This document shows positions 1-12,191 of a stretch of 64,000 bases of DNA, piece after piece. Position 1 is the stretch's first letter. The number at the start of each line of letters is the position of its first letter. Where the stretch lies: assembly GCA_947172415.1 (NCBI GenBank), contig OX359195.1, positions 62,001 to 126,000 of the forward strand, written 5' to 3'. Position numbers and translations under genes: made by a program. Below the pieces are notes generated by a model. The model was given only the letters and a program-made list of their open reading frames with translations, had not been told where the DNA came from and did not search any database. The DNA is from Chondrosia reniformis. Taxonomy: Eukaryota; Porifera; Demospongiae; Chondrillida; Chondrillidae.

Positions 1-82
1 AGACATCTATAAAGCATGTCCAATGAGTTTTGGAAAATTTTGATTTCTACATAAATTTGCCCTATCTCTCTCAATACATTAA

Positions 83-1150
83 CTAACCCTAATTGCGTAA
101 TACTATAAATGGCCGGCCTTGAGTAGGTGTAAGAGTGAAAATGCGGTACTTTATATATTTCTGAAAAAATAGAACTCTTTGAAAGATTTCTTATACATAT
201 GGATATGCACTCTGTAGTACTTGATTGTTGTTGAAGCAGTATCTATCCACATATATTATATGGATGTCGTTAAAGTGAAATTTTGCCGATCGACGGCTAA
301 CGAAACTCCAAAGAAAAAAAGTTGGACCATACCGAACGCTACCATCCACGACGCTCAGAGGCCGGGATCGGTGGTAACGCTCTGCCGAGTTGAGCTTTGG
401 GTGTCACTTGCGTGAGAAGAACCAGTTCTTCTCGATATGGCCGACTCATATGAATCCTAAGATATCAGATGCCAATCCCACATTACGTGGAACCCCCCCG
501 AAATCCGGATTATTGGTGAGCACGTCTCTATGGCACCAACCGATTAGGAGACAGCTTCAGAGTCTAAGCGCTACCAACCTCTATGGGAACCGCAACCACC
601 ATAGAGATGTGTCCAGGTAGGCCTACTTTATAAGGTTTTGCGCTTCTATTTAAACAAGAAAATTTCAAAAGGAAACGATTGTGGTTGGCGCAATTCCATA
701 CTTAAGAATAGGGTATTTGCGAGAAAAATGTAATCAAATTATATCAAGTTAATTCGGGATGAATACATCGTTCCAAGCCATTTTAAAGGTATATCCAGTA
801 TTCGTGGTTCATCTAGAAACTGGGAAAAATGGATAGAATCCTGTAAGTGTCTTGATTGGCGGAGGAGACCAACTTTTCTGGTCCCATGTAGAAACGATTT
901 TAGCTAGAGGTGTTCCGATATGAACGTAAACTAGTATAACCAGCCACACTCAATCTCAATTACAGTAATAACGTAATGGCTACCTGTCTCTATGTAAAGA
1001 CCTTCTGACAGCTGCGTTCTGGACTGTCCCTGCGTGTTTCTAGTTGCCCAATTCATGACAAAACATTTTAATTTGGTATGCCGATAATTTGCATAATAGT
1101 ATCGCACGATATATATGCTACACCATTTATGGTCGTATAGTAGAAATTTA
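83..1150. repeat. 1.07-kb unit embedded in satellite, copy 1
   Basis: A non-satellite block begins at CTAACCCTAATTGCG inside a satellite monomer and ends where satellite sequence resumes near 1150. The central ~280-640 is clearly less AT-rich than its surroundings. Positions 1 to about 1280 match 5629-6908 essentially base for base. No coding signature, terminal inverted repeats, or tRNA, 5S or U-snRNA match was recognised. It may be an old insertion amplified together with the satellite. Confidence 0.85.
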
Positions 1151-4100
1151 AGGTACATTAAAGTGCTGTAGTTCTGTTAAATGGAGAGATATGAAGCTGA
1201 AACATTGTGTAAGTATTCACAGAGATGTATGAAAGGCTTCCAAAGAATTTTGCAAATTTTCATTTCTACTCAAATTTGCCCTATCTCTCAACATACATTA
1301 ATTTATTATACCATAATTTAATGTACATTGAGGGCTGTAACTCTTTCAAAAGGAGAGATGTGAAGCTAAACCTTTGTGTCAGCATTCACAGACATCTAAA
1401 GAGCATGTCCAATGGGTTTTTGAAATTTTGCTGGAAATTAAAATTTTGACCTATCTCTCACAATACATTAATTTTGTATACAAGAATTTAATGTACATTG
1501 AGGGTTGTAACTCTTTCAAATGGAGAGATGTGAAGCTAAACCTTTGTGTCAGCATTCATTGACATCTATAGAGCATATCCAATAAGTTTTTGAGATATTG
1601 TTGGAAATTAATATTTGCCCTATATATTTCTCACTATACATTAACTTCGTATACCAGAATTTAATGTACATTGAGGGCTGTAACTCTTTCAAATGGAGAG
1701 ATGTGAAGCTAAACCTTTGTGTCAGCATTCACAGACATCTATAGAGCATGTCCAATGGGTTTTTGAAATTTTGCTGGAAGTTTAAATTTGCCCTATCTCT
1801 CACTATACATTAATTTATTATACCAGAATTTAATGTACATTGAGGGCTGTAACTCTTTCAAATGGAGAGACATGAAGCTAAACCTTTGTGTCAGCATTCA
1901 CAGACATCTATAGAGTATGTCCAATGGGTTTTTGAGATTTTGCTTGAACTTAATATTTGCCCTATCTCTCACAATACATTAATTTTATATACCAGAATTT
2001 AATGTACATTGAGGGCTGTAACTCTTTCAAATGGAGAGATGTGAAGTTAAACCTTAGTGTCAGCATTCACAGTCATCTATAGAGCATGTCCAATAAGTGT
2101 TTGATATTTTGCTGGAAGTTTAAATTAGCCATGTCTCTCACCATACATTACTTTTATATACCAGAATTTAATGTACATTGAGGGCTGTAACTCTTTCAAA
2201 TGGAGAGATGTGAAGCTAAAACTTTGTGTCAGCATTCACATACATCTAAAGAGCATGTCCAATGGGTTTTTGAAATTTTGCTGGAACTTAAAATTTGCCC
2301 TATCTCTCACCATATATTAATTTTATATACCAGAATTTAATGTACATTGTAGGCTGTAACTCTTTCAAATGGAGAGATGTGAAGCTAAAACTTTGTGGCA
2401 GCATTCACAGTCATCTATAGAGCATGTCCAATGGTTTTTTGAAATTTTGATGGAACTTAAAATTTGCCCTATCTCTCACAATACATTAATTTTATATACC
2501 AGAATTTAATGTACATTGTAGGCTGTAACTCTTTCAAATGGAGAGATGTGAAGCTAAAACTTTGTGGCAGCATTCACAGTCATCTATAGAGCATGTCCAA
2601 TAAGGTTTAGACATTTTGCTGGAAGTTTAAATTTGCCCTATCTCTCACAATACATTAATTTTATATACCAGAATTTAATGTACATTGAGGGCTGTAACTC
2701 TTTCAAATGGAGAGATGTGGAGCTAAAACTTTGTGTCAGCATTCACATACATCTATAGAGCATGTCCAATGAGTTTTTGAAATTTTGATGGAACTTAAAA
2801 TTTGCCCTATCTCTCACAATACATTAATTTTATATACCAGAATTTAATGTACATTGAGGGCTGTAACTCTTTCAAATGGAGAGATGTGAAGCTACACCTT
2901 TGTGTCAGCATTCACAGACATCTTTAGAGCATGTCCAATGGGTTTTTGAAATTTTGCTGGAAGTTTAAATTTGCCCTATCTGTCACTATACATTAATTTA
3001 TTATACCAGAATTTAATGTACATTGTAGGCTGTAACTCTTTCAAATGGAGAGATGTGAAGCTAAAACTTTGTGGCAGCATTCACAGACATCTATAGAGCA
3101 TGTCCAATGGGTTTTTGAAATTTTGATGGAACTTAAAATTTGCCCTATCTCTCACCATATATTAATTTTATATACCAGAATTTAATGTACATTGTAGGCT
3201 GTAACTCTTTCAAATGGAGAGATGTGAAGCTAAAACTTTGTGGCAGCATTCACAGACATCTATAGAGCATGTCCAATAAGGTTTAGACATTTTGCTGGAA
3301 GTTTAAATTTGCCCTATCTCTCACAATACATTAATTTTATATACCAGAATTTAATGTACATTGAGGGCTGTAACTCTTTCAAATGGAGAGATGTGGAGCT
3401 AAAACTTTGTATCAGCATTCACATACATCTATAGAGCATGTCCAATGAGTTTTTGAAATTTTGATTGAACTTAAAATTTTGCCCTATCTCTCACAATACA
3501 TTAATTTTATATACCAGAATTTAATGTACATTTTAGGCTGTAACTCTTTCAAATGGAAAGATGTGAAGCTACACCTTTGTGTCAGCATTCACAGACATCT
3601 ATAGAGCATGTCCAATGGGTTTTTGAAATTTTGCTGGAAGTTTAAATTTGCCCTATCTGTCACTATACATTAATTTATTATACCAGAATTTAATGTACAT
3701 TGAGGGCTGTAACTCTTTCAAAAGGAGAGATGTGAAGCTATAACTTTGAATCAGCATTCACAGTCATCTATAGAGCATGTCCAATGGGTTTTTGAAATTT
3801 TGATGGAACTTAAAATTTGCCCTATCTCTCACCATATATTAATTTTATATACCAGAATTTAATGTACATTGTAGGCTGTAACTCTTTCAAATGGATAGAT
3901 GTGAAGCTAAAACTTTGTGGCAGCATTCACAGACATCTATAGAGCATGTCCAATAAGGTTTAGACATTTTGCTGGAAGTTTAAATTTGCCCTATCTCTCA
4001 CAATACATTAATTTTATATACCAGAATTTAATGTACATTGAGGGCTGTAACTCTTTCAAATGGAGAGATGTGGAGCTAAAACTTTGTATCAGCATTCACA

Positions 4101-5640
4101 TACATCTATAGAGCATGTCCAATGAGTTTTTGAAATTTTGATTGAACTTAAAATTTTGCCCTATCTCTCACAATACATTAATTTTATATACCAGAATTTA
4201 ATGTACATTTTAGGCTGTAACTCTTTCAAATGGAAAGATGTGAAGCTAAACCTTTGTGTCAGCATTCACAGACATCTATAGAGCATGTCCAATGGGTTTT
4301 TGAAATTTTGCTGGAAGTTTAAATTTGCCCTATCTGTCACTATACATTAATTTATTATACCAGAATTTAATGTACATTGAGGGCTGTAACTCTTTCAAAA
4401 GGAGAGATGTGAAGCTATAACTTTGAATCAGCATTCACAGTCATCTATAGAGCATGTCCAATGGGTTTTTGAAATTTTGATGGAACTTAAAATTTGCCCT
4501 ATCTCTCACCATACATTAATTTTATATACCAGAATTTAATGTACATTGTAGGCTGTAACTCTTTCAAATAGAGAGATGTGAAGCTAAAACTTTGTGGCAG
4601 CATTCACAGTCATCTATAGAGCATGTCCAATAAGGTTTAGACATTTTGCTGGAAGTTTAAATTTGCCCTATCTCTCACTATACATTAATTTTATATACCA
4701 GAATTTAATGTACATTGAAGGCTGCAACTCTTTCTAATGGAGAGATGTGAAGCTAAACCTTTGTATCAGCATTTACAGACATCTAAAGAGCATGTCCAAT
4801 GGGTTTTTGAAATTTTGCTGGAAATTAAAATTTTGCCCTATCTCTCACAATACATTAATTTTGTAAACAAGAATTTAATGTACATTAAGGGCTGTAACTC
4901 TTTCAAATGGAGAGATGTGAAGTTAAACCTTAGAGTCAGCATTCATAGACATCTATAGAGCATGTCCAATAAGTGTTTGAGATTTTGCTGGAAGTTTAAA
5001 TTAGCCATGTCTCTCACCATACATTACTTTTATATACCAGAATTTAATGTACATTGAGGGCTGTAACTCTTTCAAATGGAGAGATGTGAAGCTAAAACTT
5101 TGTGTCAGCATTCACATACATCTATAGAGCATGTCCAATGGGTTTTTGAAATTTTGCTGGAAGTTTAAATTTGCCCTATCTCTCACTATACATTAATTTA
5201 ATATACCAGAATTTAATGTACATTGAGGGCTGTAACTCTTTCAAAAGGAGAGATGTGAAGCTAAAACTTTGATTCAGCATTCACAGACATCTATAGAGCA
5301 TGTCCAACGGGTTTTTGAAATTTGGCTGGAAATTAAAATTTTGCCCTATCTCTCACCATACATTAATTTTGTACACAAGAATTTAATGTACATTGAGGGC
5401 TGTAACTTTTTCAAATGGAGAGATATGAAGCTAAAACTTTGAGTCAGCATTCACAGATATCTATAGATCTTTTCCAATGAGTTTTTGAAATTTTGATGAA
5501 ACTTAAAATTTGCCCTATCTCTCACTATACATTAACTTCGTATACCAAAATTTAATTTAATGTACATTGAGGGCGGTAACTCTAACAAAAGTAAAGTTAT
5601 AAAGGTAAACCTTTTTGTCAGCATTCACAGACATCTATAA
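1150..5640. repeat. Tandem satellite array, ~169-bp monomer
   Basis: About 26 head-to-tail copies of a monomer of roughly 169 bp, AT-rich. Each holds the landmarks GAGGGCTGTAACTCTTTC, GGAGAGATGTGAAGCT, CAGCATTCACAGACATCTA and CCCTATCTCTCAC in the same order. Landmark positions (for example 1329, 1499, 1673, 1842, 2010) step by 168-174 bases. Monomers differ by scattered substitutions and small indels. Short open frames occur here only because the repeat happens to lack stops in one frame; they have no coding signature. The monomer is nucleosome-sized, as in many centromeric satellites, but function is not shown by the sequence. Confidence 0.95.
2395..5070. repeat. Higher-order repeat: four-monomer (~676 bp) unit
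   Basis: Inside the satellite the same variant monomers recur every four units. The variant GTGGCAGCATTCACAG begins near 2564, 3240, 3917 and 4595, spacing 676, 677 and 678 bases, or four times 169. The intervening monomers also match their counterparts one period away (for example the diagnostic CTATAACTTTGAATCAGC at ~3735 and ~4415). This shows amplification of a tetramer as a block after the monomers had diverged. Confidence 0.85.
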
Positions 5641-5710
5641 AGCATGTCCAATGAGTTTTGGAAAATTTTGATTTCTACATAAATTTGCCCTATCTCTCTC
5701 AATACATTAA

Positions 5711-6778
5711 CTAACCCTAATTGCGTAATACTATAAATGGCCGGCCTTGAGTAGGTGTAAGAGTGAAAATGCGGTACTTTATATATTTCTGAAAAAATAG
5801 AACTCTTTGAAAGATTTCTTATACATATGGATATGCACTCTGTAGTACTTGATTGTTGTTGAAGCAGTATCTATCCACATATATTATATGGATGTCGTTA
5901 AAGTGAAATTTTGCCGATCGACGGCTAACGAAACTCCAAAGAAAAAAAGTTGGACCATACCGAACGCTACCATCCACGACGCTCAGAGGCCGGGATCGGT
6001 GGTAACGCTCTGCCGAGTTGAGCTTTGGGTGTCACTTGCGTGAGAAGAACCAGTTCTTCTCGATATGGCCGACTCATATGAATCCTAAGATATCAGATGC
6101 CAATCCCACATTACGTGGAACCCCCCCGAAATCCGGATTATTGGTGAGCACGTCTCTATGGCACCAACCGATTAGGAGACAGCTTCAGAGTCTAAGCGCT
6201 ACCAACCTCTATGGGAACCGCAACCACCATAGAGATGTGTCCAGGTAGGCCTACTTTATAAGGTTTTGCGCTTCTATTTAAACAAGAAAATTTCAAAAGG
6301 AAACGATTGTGGTTGGCGCAATTCCATACTTAAGAATAGGGTATTTGCGAGAAAAATGTAATCAAATTATATCAAGTTAATTCGGGATGAATACATCGTT
6401 CCAAGCCATTTTAAAGGTATATCCAGTATTCGTGGTTCATCTAGAAACTGGGAAAAATGGATAGAATCCTGTAAGTGTCTTGATTGGCGGAGGAGACCAA
6501 CTTTTCTGGTCCCATGTAGAAACGATTTTAGCTAGAGGTGTTCCGATATGAACGTAAACTAGTATAACCAGCCACACTCAATCTCAATTACAGTAATAAC
6601 GTAATGGCTACCTGTCTCTATGTAAAGACCTTCTGACAGCTGCGTTCTGGACTGTCCCTGCGTGTTTCTAGTTGCCCAATTCATGACAAAACATTTTAAT
6701 TTGGTATGCCGATAATTTGCATAATAGTATCGCACGATATATATGCTACACCATTTATGGTCGTATAGTAGAAATTTA
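5711..6778. repeat. 1.07-kb unit, copy 2
   Basis: Same block as the copy at 83-1150, offset by 5628 bases, with no difference noticed by eye. It is flanked by satellite monomers on both sides. With the next copy it forms a direct duplication of 1394 bases (about 5511-6904 repeated at 6905-8299). Confidence 0.9.
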
Positions 6779-7104
6779 AGGTACATTAAAGTGCTGTAGT
6801 TCTGTTAAATGGAGAGATATGAAGCTGAAACATTGTGTAAGTATTCACAGAGATGTATGAAAGGCTTCCAAAGAATTTTGCAAATTTTCATTTCTACTCA
6901 AATTTGCCCTATCTCTCACTATACATTAACTTCGTATACCAAAATTTAATTTAATGTACATTGAGGGCGGTAACTCTAACAAAAGTAAAGTTATAAAGGT
7001 AAACCTTTTTGTCAGCATTCACAGACATCTATAAAGCATGTCCAATGAGTTTTGGAAAATTTTGATTTCTACATAAATTTGCCCTATCTCTCTCAATACA
7101 TTAA

Positions 7105-8173
7105 CTAACCCTAATTGCGTAATACTATAAATGGCCGGCCTTGAGTAGGTGTAAGAGTGAAAATGCGGTACTTTATATATTTCTGAAAAAATAGAACTCT
7201 TTGAAAGATTTCTTATACATATGGATATGCACTCTGTAGTACTTGATTGTTGTTGAAGCAGTATCTATCCACATATATTATATGGATGTCGTTAAAGTGA
7301 AATTTTGCCGATCGACGGCTAACGAAACTCCAAAGAAAAAAAGTTGGACCATACCGAACGCTACCATCCACGACGCTCAGAGGCCGGGATCGGTGGTAAC
7401 GCTCTGCCGAGTTGAGCTTTGGGTGTCACTTGCGTGAGAAGAACCAGTTCTTCTCGATATGGCCGACTCATATGAATCCTAAGATATCAGATGCCAATCC
7501 CACATTACGTGGAACCCCCCCGAAATCCGGATTATTGGTGAGCACGTCTCTATGGCACCAACCGATTAGGAGACAGCTTCAGAGTCTAAGCGCTACCAAC
7601 CTCTATGGGAACCGCAACCACCATAGAGATGTGTCCAGGTAGGCCTACTTTATAAGGTTTTGCGCTTCTATTTAAACAAGAAAATTTCAAAAGGAAACGA
7701 TTGTGGTTGGCGCAATTCCATACTTAAGAATAGGGTATTTGCGAGAAAAATGTAATCAAATTATATCAAGTTAATTCGGGATGAATACATCGTTCCAAGC
7801 CATTTTAAAGGTATATCCAGTATTCGTGGTTCATCTAGAAACTGGGAAAAATGGATAGAATCCTGTAAGTGTCTTGATTGGCGGAGGAGACCAACTTTTC
7901 TGGTCCCATGTAGAAACGATTTTAGCTAGAGGTGTTCCGATATGAACGTAAACTAGTATAACCAGCCACACTCAATCTCAATTACAGTAATAACGTAATG
8001 GCTACCTGTCTCTATGTAAAGACCTTCTGACAGCTGCGTTCTGGACTGTCCCTGCGTGTTTCTAGTTGCCCAAATTCATGACAAAACATTTTAATTTGGT
8101 ATGCCGATAATTTGCATAATAGTATCGCACGATATATATGCTACACCATTTATGGTCGTATAGTAGAAATTTA
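7105..8173. repeat. 1.07-kb unit, copy 3
   Basis: Third copy, offset 1394 bases from copy 2. The only difference noticed is one extra A near 8073. The near-identity indicates very recent duplication or gene-conversion-like homogenisation. Confidence 0.9.
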
Positions 8174-8663
8174 AGGTACATTAAAGTGCTGTAGTTCTGT
8201 TAAATGGAGAGATATGAAGCTGAAACATTGTGTAAGTATTCACAGAGATGTATGAAAGGCTTCCAATGAATTTTGCAAATTTTCATTTCTACTCAAATTT
8301 GCCCTATCTCTCAACATACATTAATTTATTATACCATAATTTAATGTACATTGAGGGCTGTAACTCTTTCAAAAGGAGAGATGTGAAGCTAAACCTTTGT
8401 GTCAGCATTCACAGACATCTATAGAGTATGTCCAATGGGTTTTTGAGATTTTGCTTGAACTTAAAATTTGCCTTATATCTCACCATACATTAATTTTATA
8501 TACCAGAATTTAATGTACATTGAGGGCTGTAACTCTTTCAAATGGAGAGATGTGAAGTTAAACCTTTGTGTCAGCATTCACAGTCATCTATAGAGCATGT
8601 CCAATGAGTTTTGGAAAATTTTGATTTCTACATAAATTTGCCCTATCTCTCACAATACAATAA

Positions 8664-9734
8664 CTAACCCTAATTGCGTATTACTATAAATGGCCGGCCT
8701 TGAGTAGGTGTAAGAGTGAAAATGCGGTACTTTATATATTTCTGAAAAAATAGAACTCTTTGAAAGATTTCTTATACATATGGATATGCACTCTGTAGTA
8801 CTTGATTGTTGTTGAAGTAGTATCTATCCACATATATTATATGGATGTCGTTAAAGTGAGATTTTGCCGATCGACGGCTAACGAAACTCCAAAGAAAAAA
8901 AGTTGGACCATACCGAACGCTACCATCCACGACGCTCAGAGGCCGGGATCGGTGGTAACGCTCTGCCGAGTTGAGCTTTGGGTGTCACTTGCGTGAGAAG
9001 AACCAGTTCTTCTCGATATGGCCGACTCATATGAATCCTTAAAGATATCAGATGCCAATCCCACATTACGTGGAACCCCCCCGAAATCCGGATTATTGGT
9101 GAGCACGTCTCTATGGCACCAACTGATTAGGAGACAGCTTCAGAGTCTAAGCGCTACCAACCCCTATGGGAACCGCTACCACTATAGAGATGTGTCCAGG
9201 TAGGCCTACTTTATAAGGTTTTGCGCTTCTATTTAAACAAGAAAATTTCAAAAGGAAACGATTGTGGTTGGGGCAATTCCATACTTAAGAATAGGGTATT
9301 TGCGAGAAAAATGTAATCAAATTATATCAAGTTAATTCGGGATGAGTACATCGTTCCAAGCCATTTTAAAGGTATATCCAGTATTCGTGGTTCATCTAGA
9401 AACTGGGAAAAATGGATAGAATCCTGTAAGTGTCTTGATTGGCGGAGGAGATCAACTTTTCTGGTCCCATGTAGAAACGATTTTAGCTAGAGGTGTTCCG
9501 ATATGAACGTAAACTGGTATAACCAGCCACACTCAATCTCAATTGCAGTAATAGCGTAATGGCTACCTGCCTCTATGTAAAGACCTTCTGACAGCTGCGT
9601 TCTGGACTGTCCCTGCGTGTTTCTAGTTGCCCCATTCATGTCAAATCATTTTAACTTGGTATGCCGATAATTTGCATAATAGTATCGCACGATATATATG
9701 CTACACCATTTAAGGTCGTATAGTAGAAATTTAA
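8664..9734. repeat. 1.07-kb unit, copy 4 (diverged)
   Basis: Fourth copy, with visible substitutions relative to the first three (for example around 8815, 8861, 9041, 9130, 9270, 9544 and 9640). It is preceded by two to three ordinary satellite monomers (8300-8620) and followed by one or two more (9735-10030). It is older than copies 1-3. Confidence 0.9.
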
Positions 9735-10029
9735 CGTACATTAGAGTGCTGTAGCTCTGTCAAATGGAGAGATATGAAGGTGAAACATTGTGTAAGTATT
9801 CACAGAAAGGCTTCCAATGTATTTTGCAAATTTTCATATCTACTCAAATTTGCCCTACGTATCTCTCATCATACATTAACTTTATATACCAGAATTTAAT
9901 GTACACTGAGGGCTGTAACTCTTTCAAAAGGAGACATGTGAAGCTAAAACTTTGTTTCAGCATTCACAGACATCTAAAGAGCATGTTCAATGGGTTTTTG
10001 AAATTTTGCTGGAACCTAAAATTTGCCCT

Positions 10030-10440
10030 TTGTATGTATATGTATATATGTACGTATATACGTATACTTATATGTATATACATATGTATATGTATATACG
10101 TGCCAGTATTTTAATGTACATTTGATTCAGTAACTCTGTTAAATGAAAAGATATGGCTTAAGCTTGTTGTGAGCATTCACAGACCTGTTTGGAACATTTC
10201 CTATGAGTTTACGAAATTTTTATATTAACCCTATCACTCACCGTCCAAAATTTCCAAAGAGAATAGTAAATTAGATATCTGCCTGAAATAGCCTATATCT
10301 GGACCTAAATTTATGTTCTATATATATATGGTTATTATTGCGTAATAGTAAAAATGTCTGACTATGAGAGGTACACAAATTCAGGGTATATATATATAGC
10401 TTGGCATAGCTATTTATGTGTTGTTATATATCTTTGCTTA
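10030..10440. other. AT-rich gene-free stretch with TATA/TACG microsatellite
   Basis: Satellite sequence ends in an alternating GTATAT/ACGTAT microsatellite (10,030-10,100), followed by a degenerate satellite-like monomer and low-complexity AT-rich DNA. No gene or RNA was recognised. Confidence 0.6.
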
Positions 10441-10545
10441 TAATTATGTTCACTCACATGTGTTGGTTCTACATTGGACCAGTATCGGTCCTAATGCCCT
10501 CGGACATGGGGCACCTTAATCATTGAATTGAATTGAATTGAATAT
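10440..10545 (+). repeat. Dispersed-repeat 3' end with GAATT tandem tail
   Basis: The block ending CTCGGACATGGGGCACC is followed by TTAATCATTGAATTGAATTG and further GAATT units. A short unique block ending in a small tandem-repeat tail is typical of the 3' end of a non-LTR retroelement (LINE or SINE). The family cannot be named from this fragment. Confidence 0.4.
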
Positions 10546-10675
10546 ATATTTTCCATTTTGTTTCTAAGTCATTTCTTGGAGCCATATGAATTATTTGATT
10601 ATTTTTTATTATATTTTTATTATATTAGATTAGAATAGATTACCTTAGTATATTGTGACTTGCACTGTATACGTA
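10545..10675 (+). repeat. Dispersed repeat, inverted relative to the copy at 14,405
   Basis: The block with CATTTTGTTTCTAAGTCAT, GGAGCCATATGAATTA and ACCTTAGTATATTGTGACTT is the reverse complement of 14,405-14,505, with substitutions and length differences in the AT-rich core. It is a non-coding interspersed repeat of unknown class. Confidence 0.7.
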
Positions 10676-10870
10676 GTACCGTCTAGTACTTGATTGTTGT
10701 TGGAGTGTACGTAGTATATATCCATATATAATATGTGGATGACTTGCACATGCATGGATATGTCTATATAGATATCTTCTGATAACTTTGTTCAGGACTG
10801 TTTATGTGTTTGTAGTTGACCAATGTAGAAAATATGAGATGTTCCGATATTTACTGGATAATGATTTAGC
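10676..10870 (+). repeat. Diverged relic of the 1.07-kb satellite-associated unit
   Basis: Contains TAGTACTTGATTGTTGTTG, then a CATATAT-rich segment with GTGGATGAC, then CTTCTGATAACTTTGTTC and GGACTGTTTATGTGTTT. The same landmarks, in the same order, are found at 212-275 and 1003-1045 of copy 1. Much of the intervening sequence is missing. This is an old outlying copy. Confidence 0.6.
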
Positions 10871-11226
10871 GCAGTATACATATATACTGTTAATCAATAT
10901 CATATGTATTTATCTATCTATTTATCTATATACAGTGAGTTTCAGTGAAATATTTGGAAATGCATATGTTCAAATTAGTATTATGCAAAGGAACAAAGAA
11001 TACGACTGTAACATGCTATACACTAATAAGTAAGCTATTCATTGGAACTTTGGCAAACTTGATACTATCTGCAATTACCTTTTTGCATATTTGCATACAA
11101 TTTTCTGTAAAATGTATTATTATTAAAGCAATATAATGTAAACCCTTTGTATGATGATTTCATAATCAACATGATTCTAACACATACTGTGAAATGAAAA
11201 GCTCATAGAAATTGCACAATTGAAAG

Positions 11227-12118
11227 TTACAACATTTTTACATAATTTGCAGGGAAAATCCCTGTTTTCTCATTAACAGTCCCCTCCCACCAATCATTCT
11301 GTGATTCAGTTCTTGTTAAAATGGCTATCCGCTGTCCCTTACGAAACTCCAGGTCACATGACTGCTCTGACTTGTAGTGATACAGAGCCTCACACATCGG
11401 AACCTTATCCCAGTCAGCTCGCAAAAGGGAGGTCTTCACTCTGTTGCGCCGCAACCTCTCTTGAGCATGCTTCTCAGCACTCTCTCTCGTTTGGGTTGGA
11501 CCTATACACAAATCAGTAGAAGTGAGTTGCAAGGAGAGCTAATTACAGGGTGTGCAAGGAGAGCTAATTACAGGGTTTTACCAGTATATTTGTGTTCATT
11601 TGATATTTTCCAGTTATAATGTCCAACTTTGGATTTAAATTTGTCTCCAAATCCACCCTGAGACTGTTCACGAGGTACAGTTGCTCCTGAAGATTCACGT
11701 GTCTCCGACTGACTTGGAGCAGGAGGCTTTGTTAGAGAAGTCTTTTTCTCTTTAGTTGTCTCTTTAGGGGTAGCGCTTGCGGTAGGGGTAGGGGCTGGGG
11801 TCTGTGGTTCGCTTGGACCAAAATATCTTTACACGAAAAATACAAATATATAACGGTAACTTAATAACTTAAACTCATCGTACCTGTCAGACATTTCATT
11901 GGCCGCCCCTTTAACGGCGGCTCGACCAGCAGCACGACCCGCTTCGCTTTGGGCTGCCTTCTTCCCCATTTTCGCTCCAAATTTGGCCCCCATCACTCCC
12001 ATCTTACCCATATTTCCTCCGACGTCTTCATCTAGAAGAAGAGGGGGACAAGAACATGAATTTACCTTTGATGGATGACCTTGGAGAAGGAACGTTAAAA
12101 AAGAATCCTACCAGCCAT
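11227..12118 (-). CDS. Small SH3-domain protein (4 exons, 224 aa)
   Basis: Model: exons 12118-12112, 12031-11884, 11826-11582 and 11501-11227, all with GT-AG introns. They add up to 675 nt, which keeps one frame to the stop. The N-terminus is Gly/Ala/Lys-rich (begins MADEDVGGNMGKMG, with repeated GRAAGRAA). The middle (~52-133) is Pro/Thr/Ser-rich and disordered. The C-terminal ~55 residues form a typical SH3 fold: ALYHY, DLEFRKGQRI, DWWEG and a final GIFPANYVKML supply the ALYDY, RT-loop, WW and PxNY positions that bind proline-rich peptides. It is probably an adaptor. I do not recognise a named orthologue. Its start codon is 73 bases from that of RSPH14 on the other strand, so the two probably share a promoter. 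Confidence 0.8.
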
Positions 12119-12168
12119 TTTTTCTTTGCTTTAACGCCAACGGTGTCGACGCTAACGCATAACTAGAT

Positions 12169-12182
12169 ATTTCCATGGTAAC
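12169..12182. promoter_or_regulatory. X-box-like (RFX) motif between divergent genes
   Basis: ATTTCCATGGTAAC fits the X-box consensus RYYNYY-N(1-3)-RRNRAC bound by RFX factors, the master regulators of cilium genes. It lies 9 bases before the RSPH14 start codon and about 50 bases before the SH3-protein start on the other strand. Placement beside a radial-spoke gene supports it being functional. Caution: similar palindromes are common elsewhere in this window. Confidence 0.5.
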
Positions 12183-12191
12183 CACAAAAAG

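Noticed and set aside
280-480. 5S rRNA, snRNA or tRNA in the GC-rich core of the 1.07-kb unit
   Set aside because: Compared mentally with 5S, U1 and tRNA box A/B consensus; no adequate match.
221-620. Repeated 64- and 76-residue frames in the 1.07-kb unit as a possible gene
   Set aside because: No start context, splice pattern or family signature; the copy at 8,802 varies without regard to codon position.
2564-4111. Three near-identical 64-residue frames
   Set aside because: They are the same satellite monomers read in a frame without stops; spacing equals the 676-bp period and changes are not codon-biased.
10440-10545. Complete LINE or SINE
   Set aside because: Only a short 3' block and tail are visible, with no reverse transcriptase or internal promoter.
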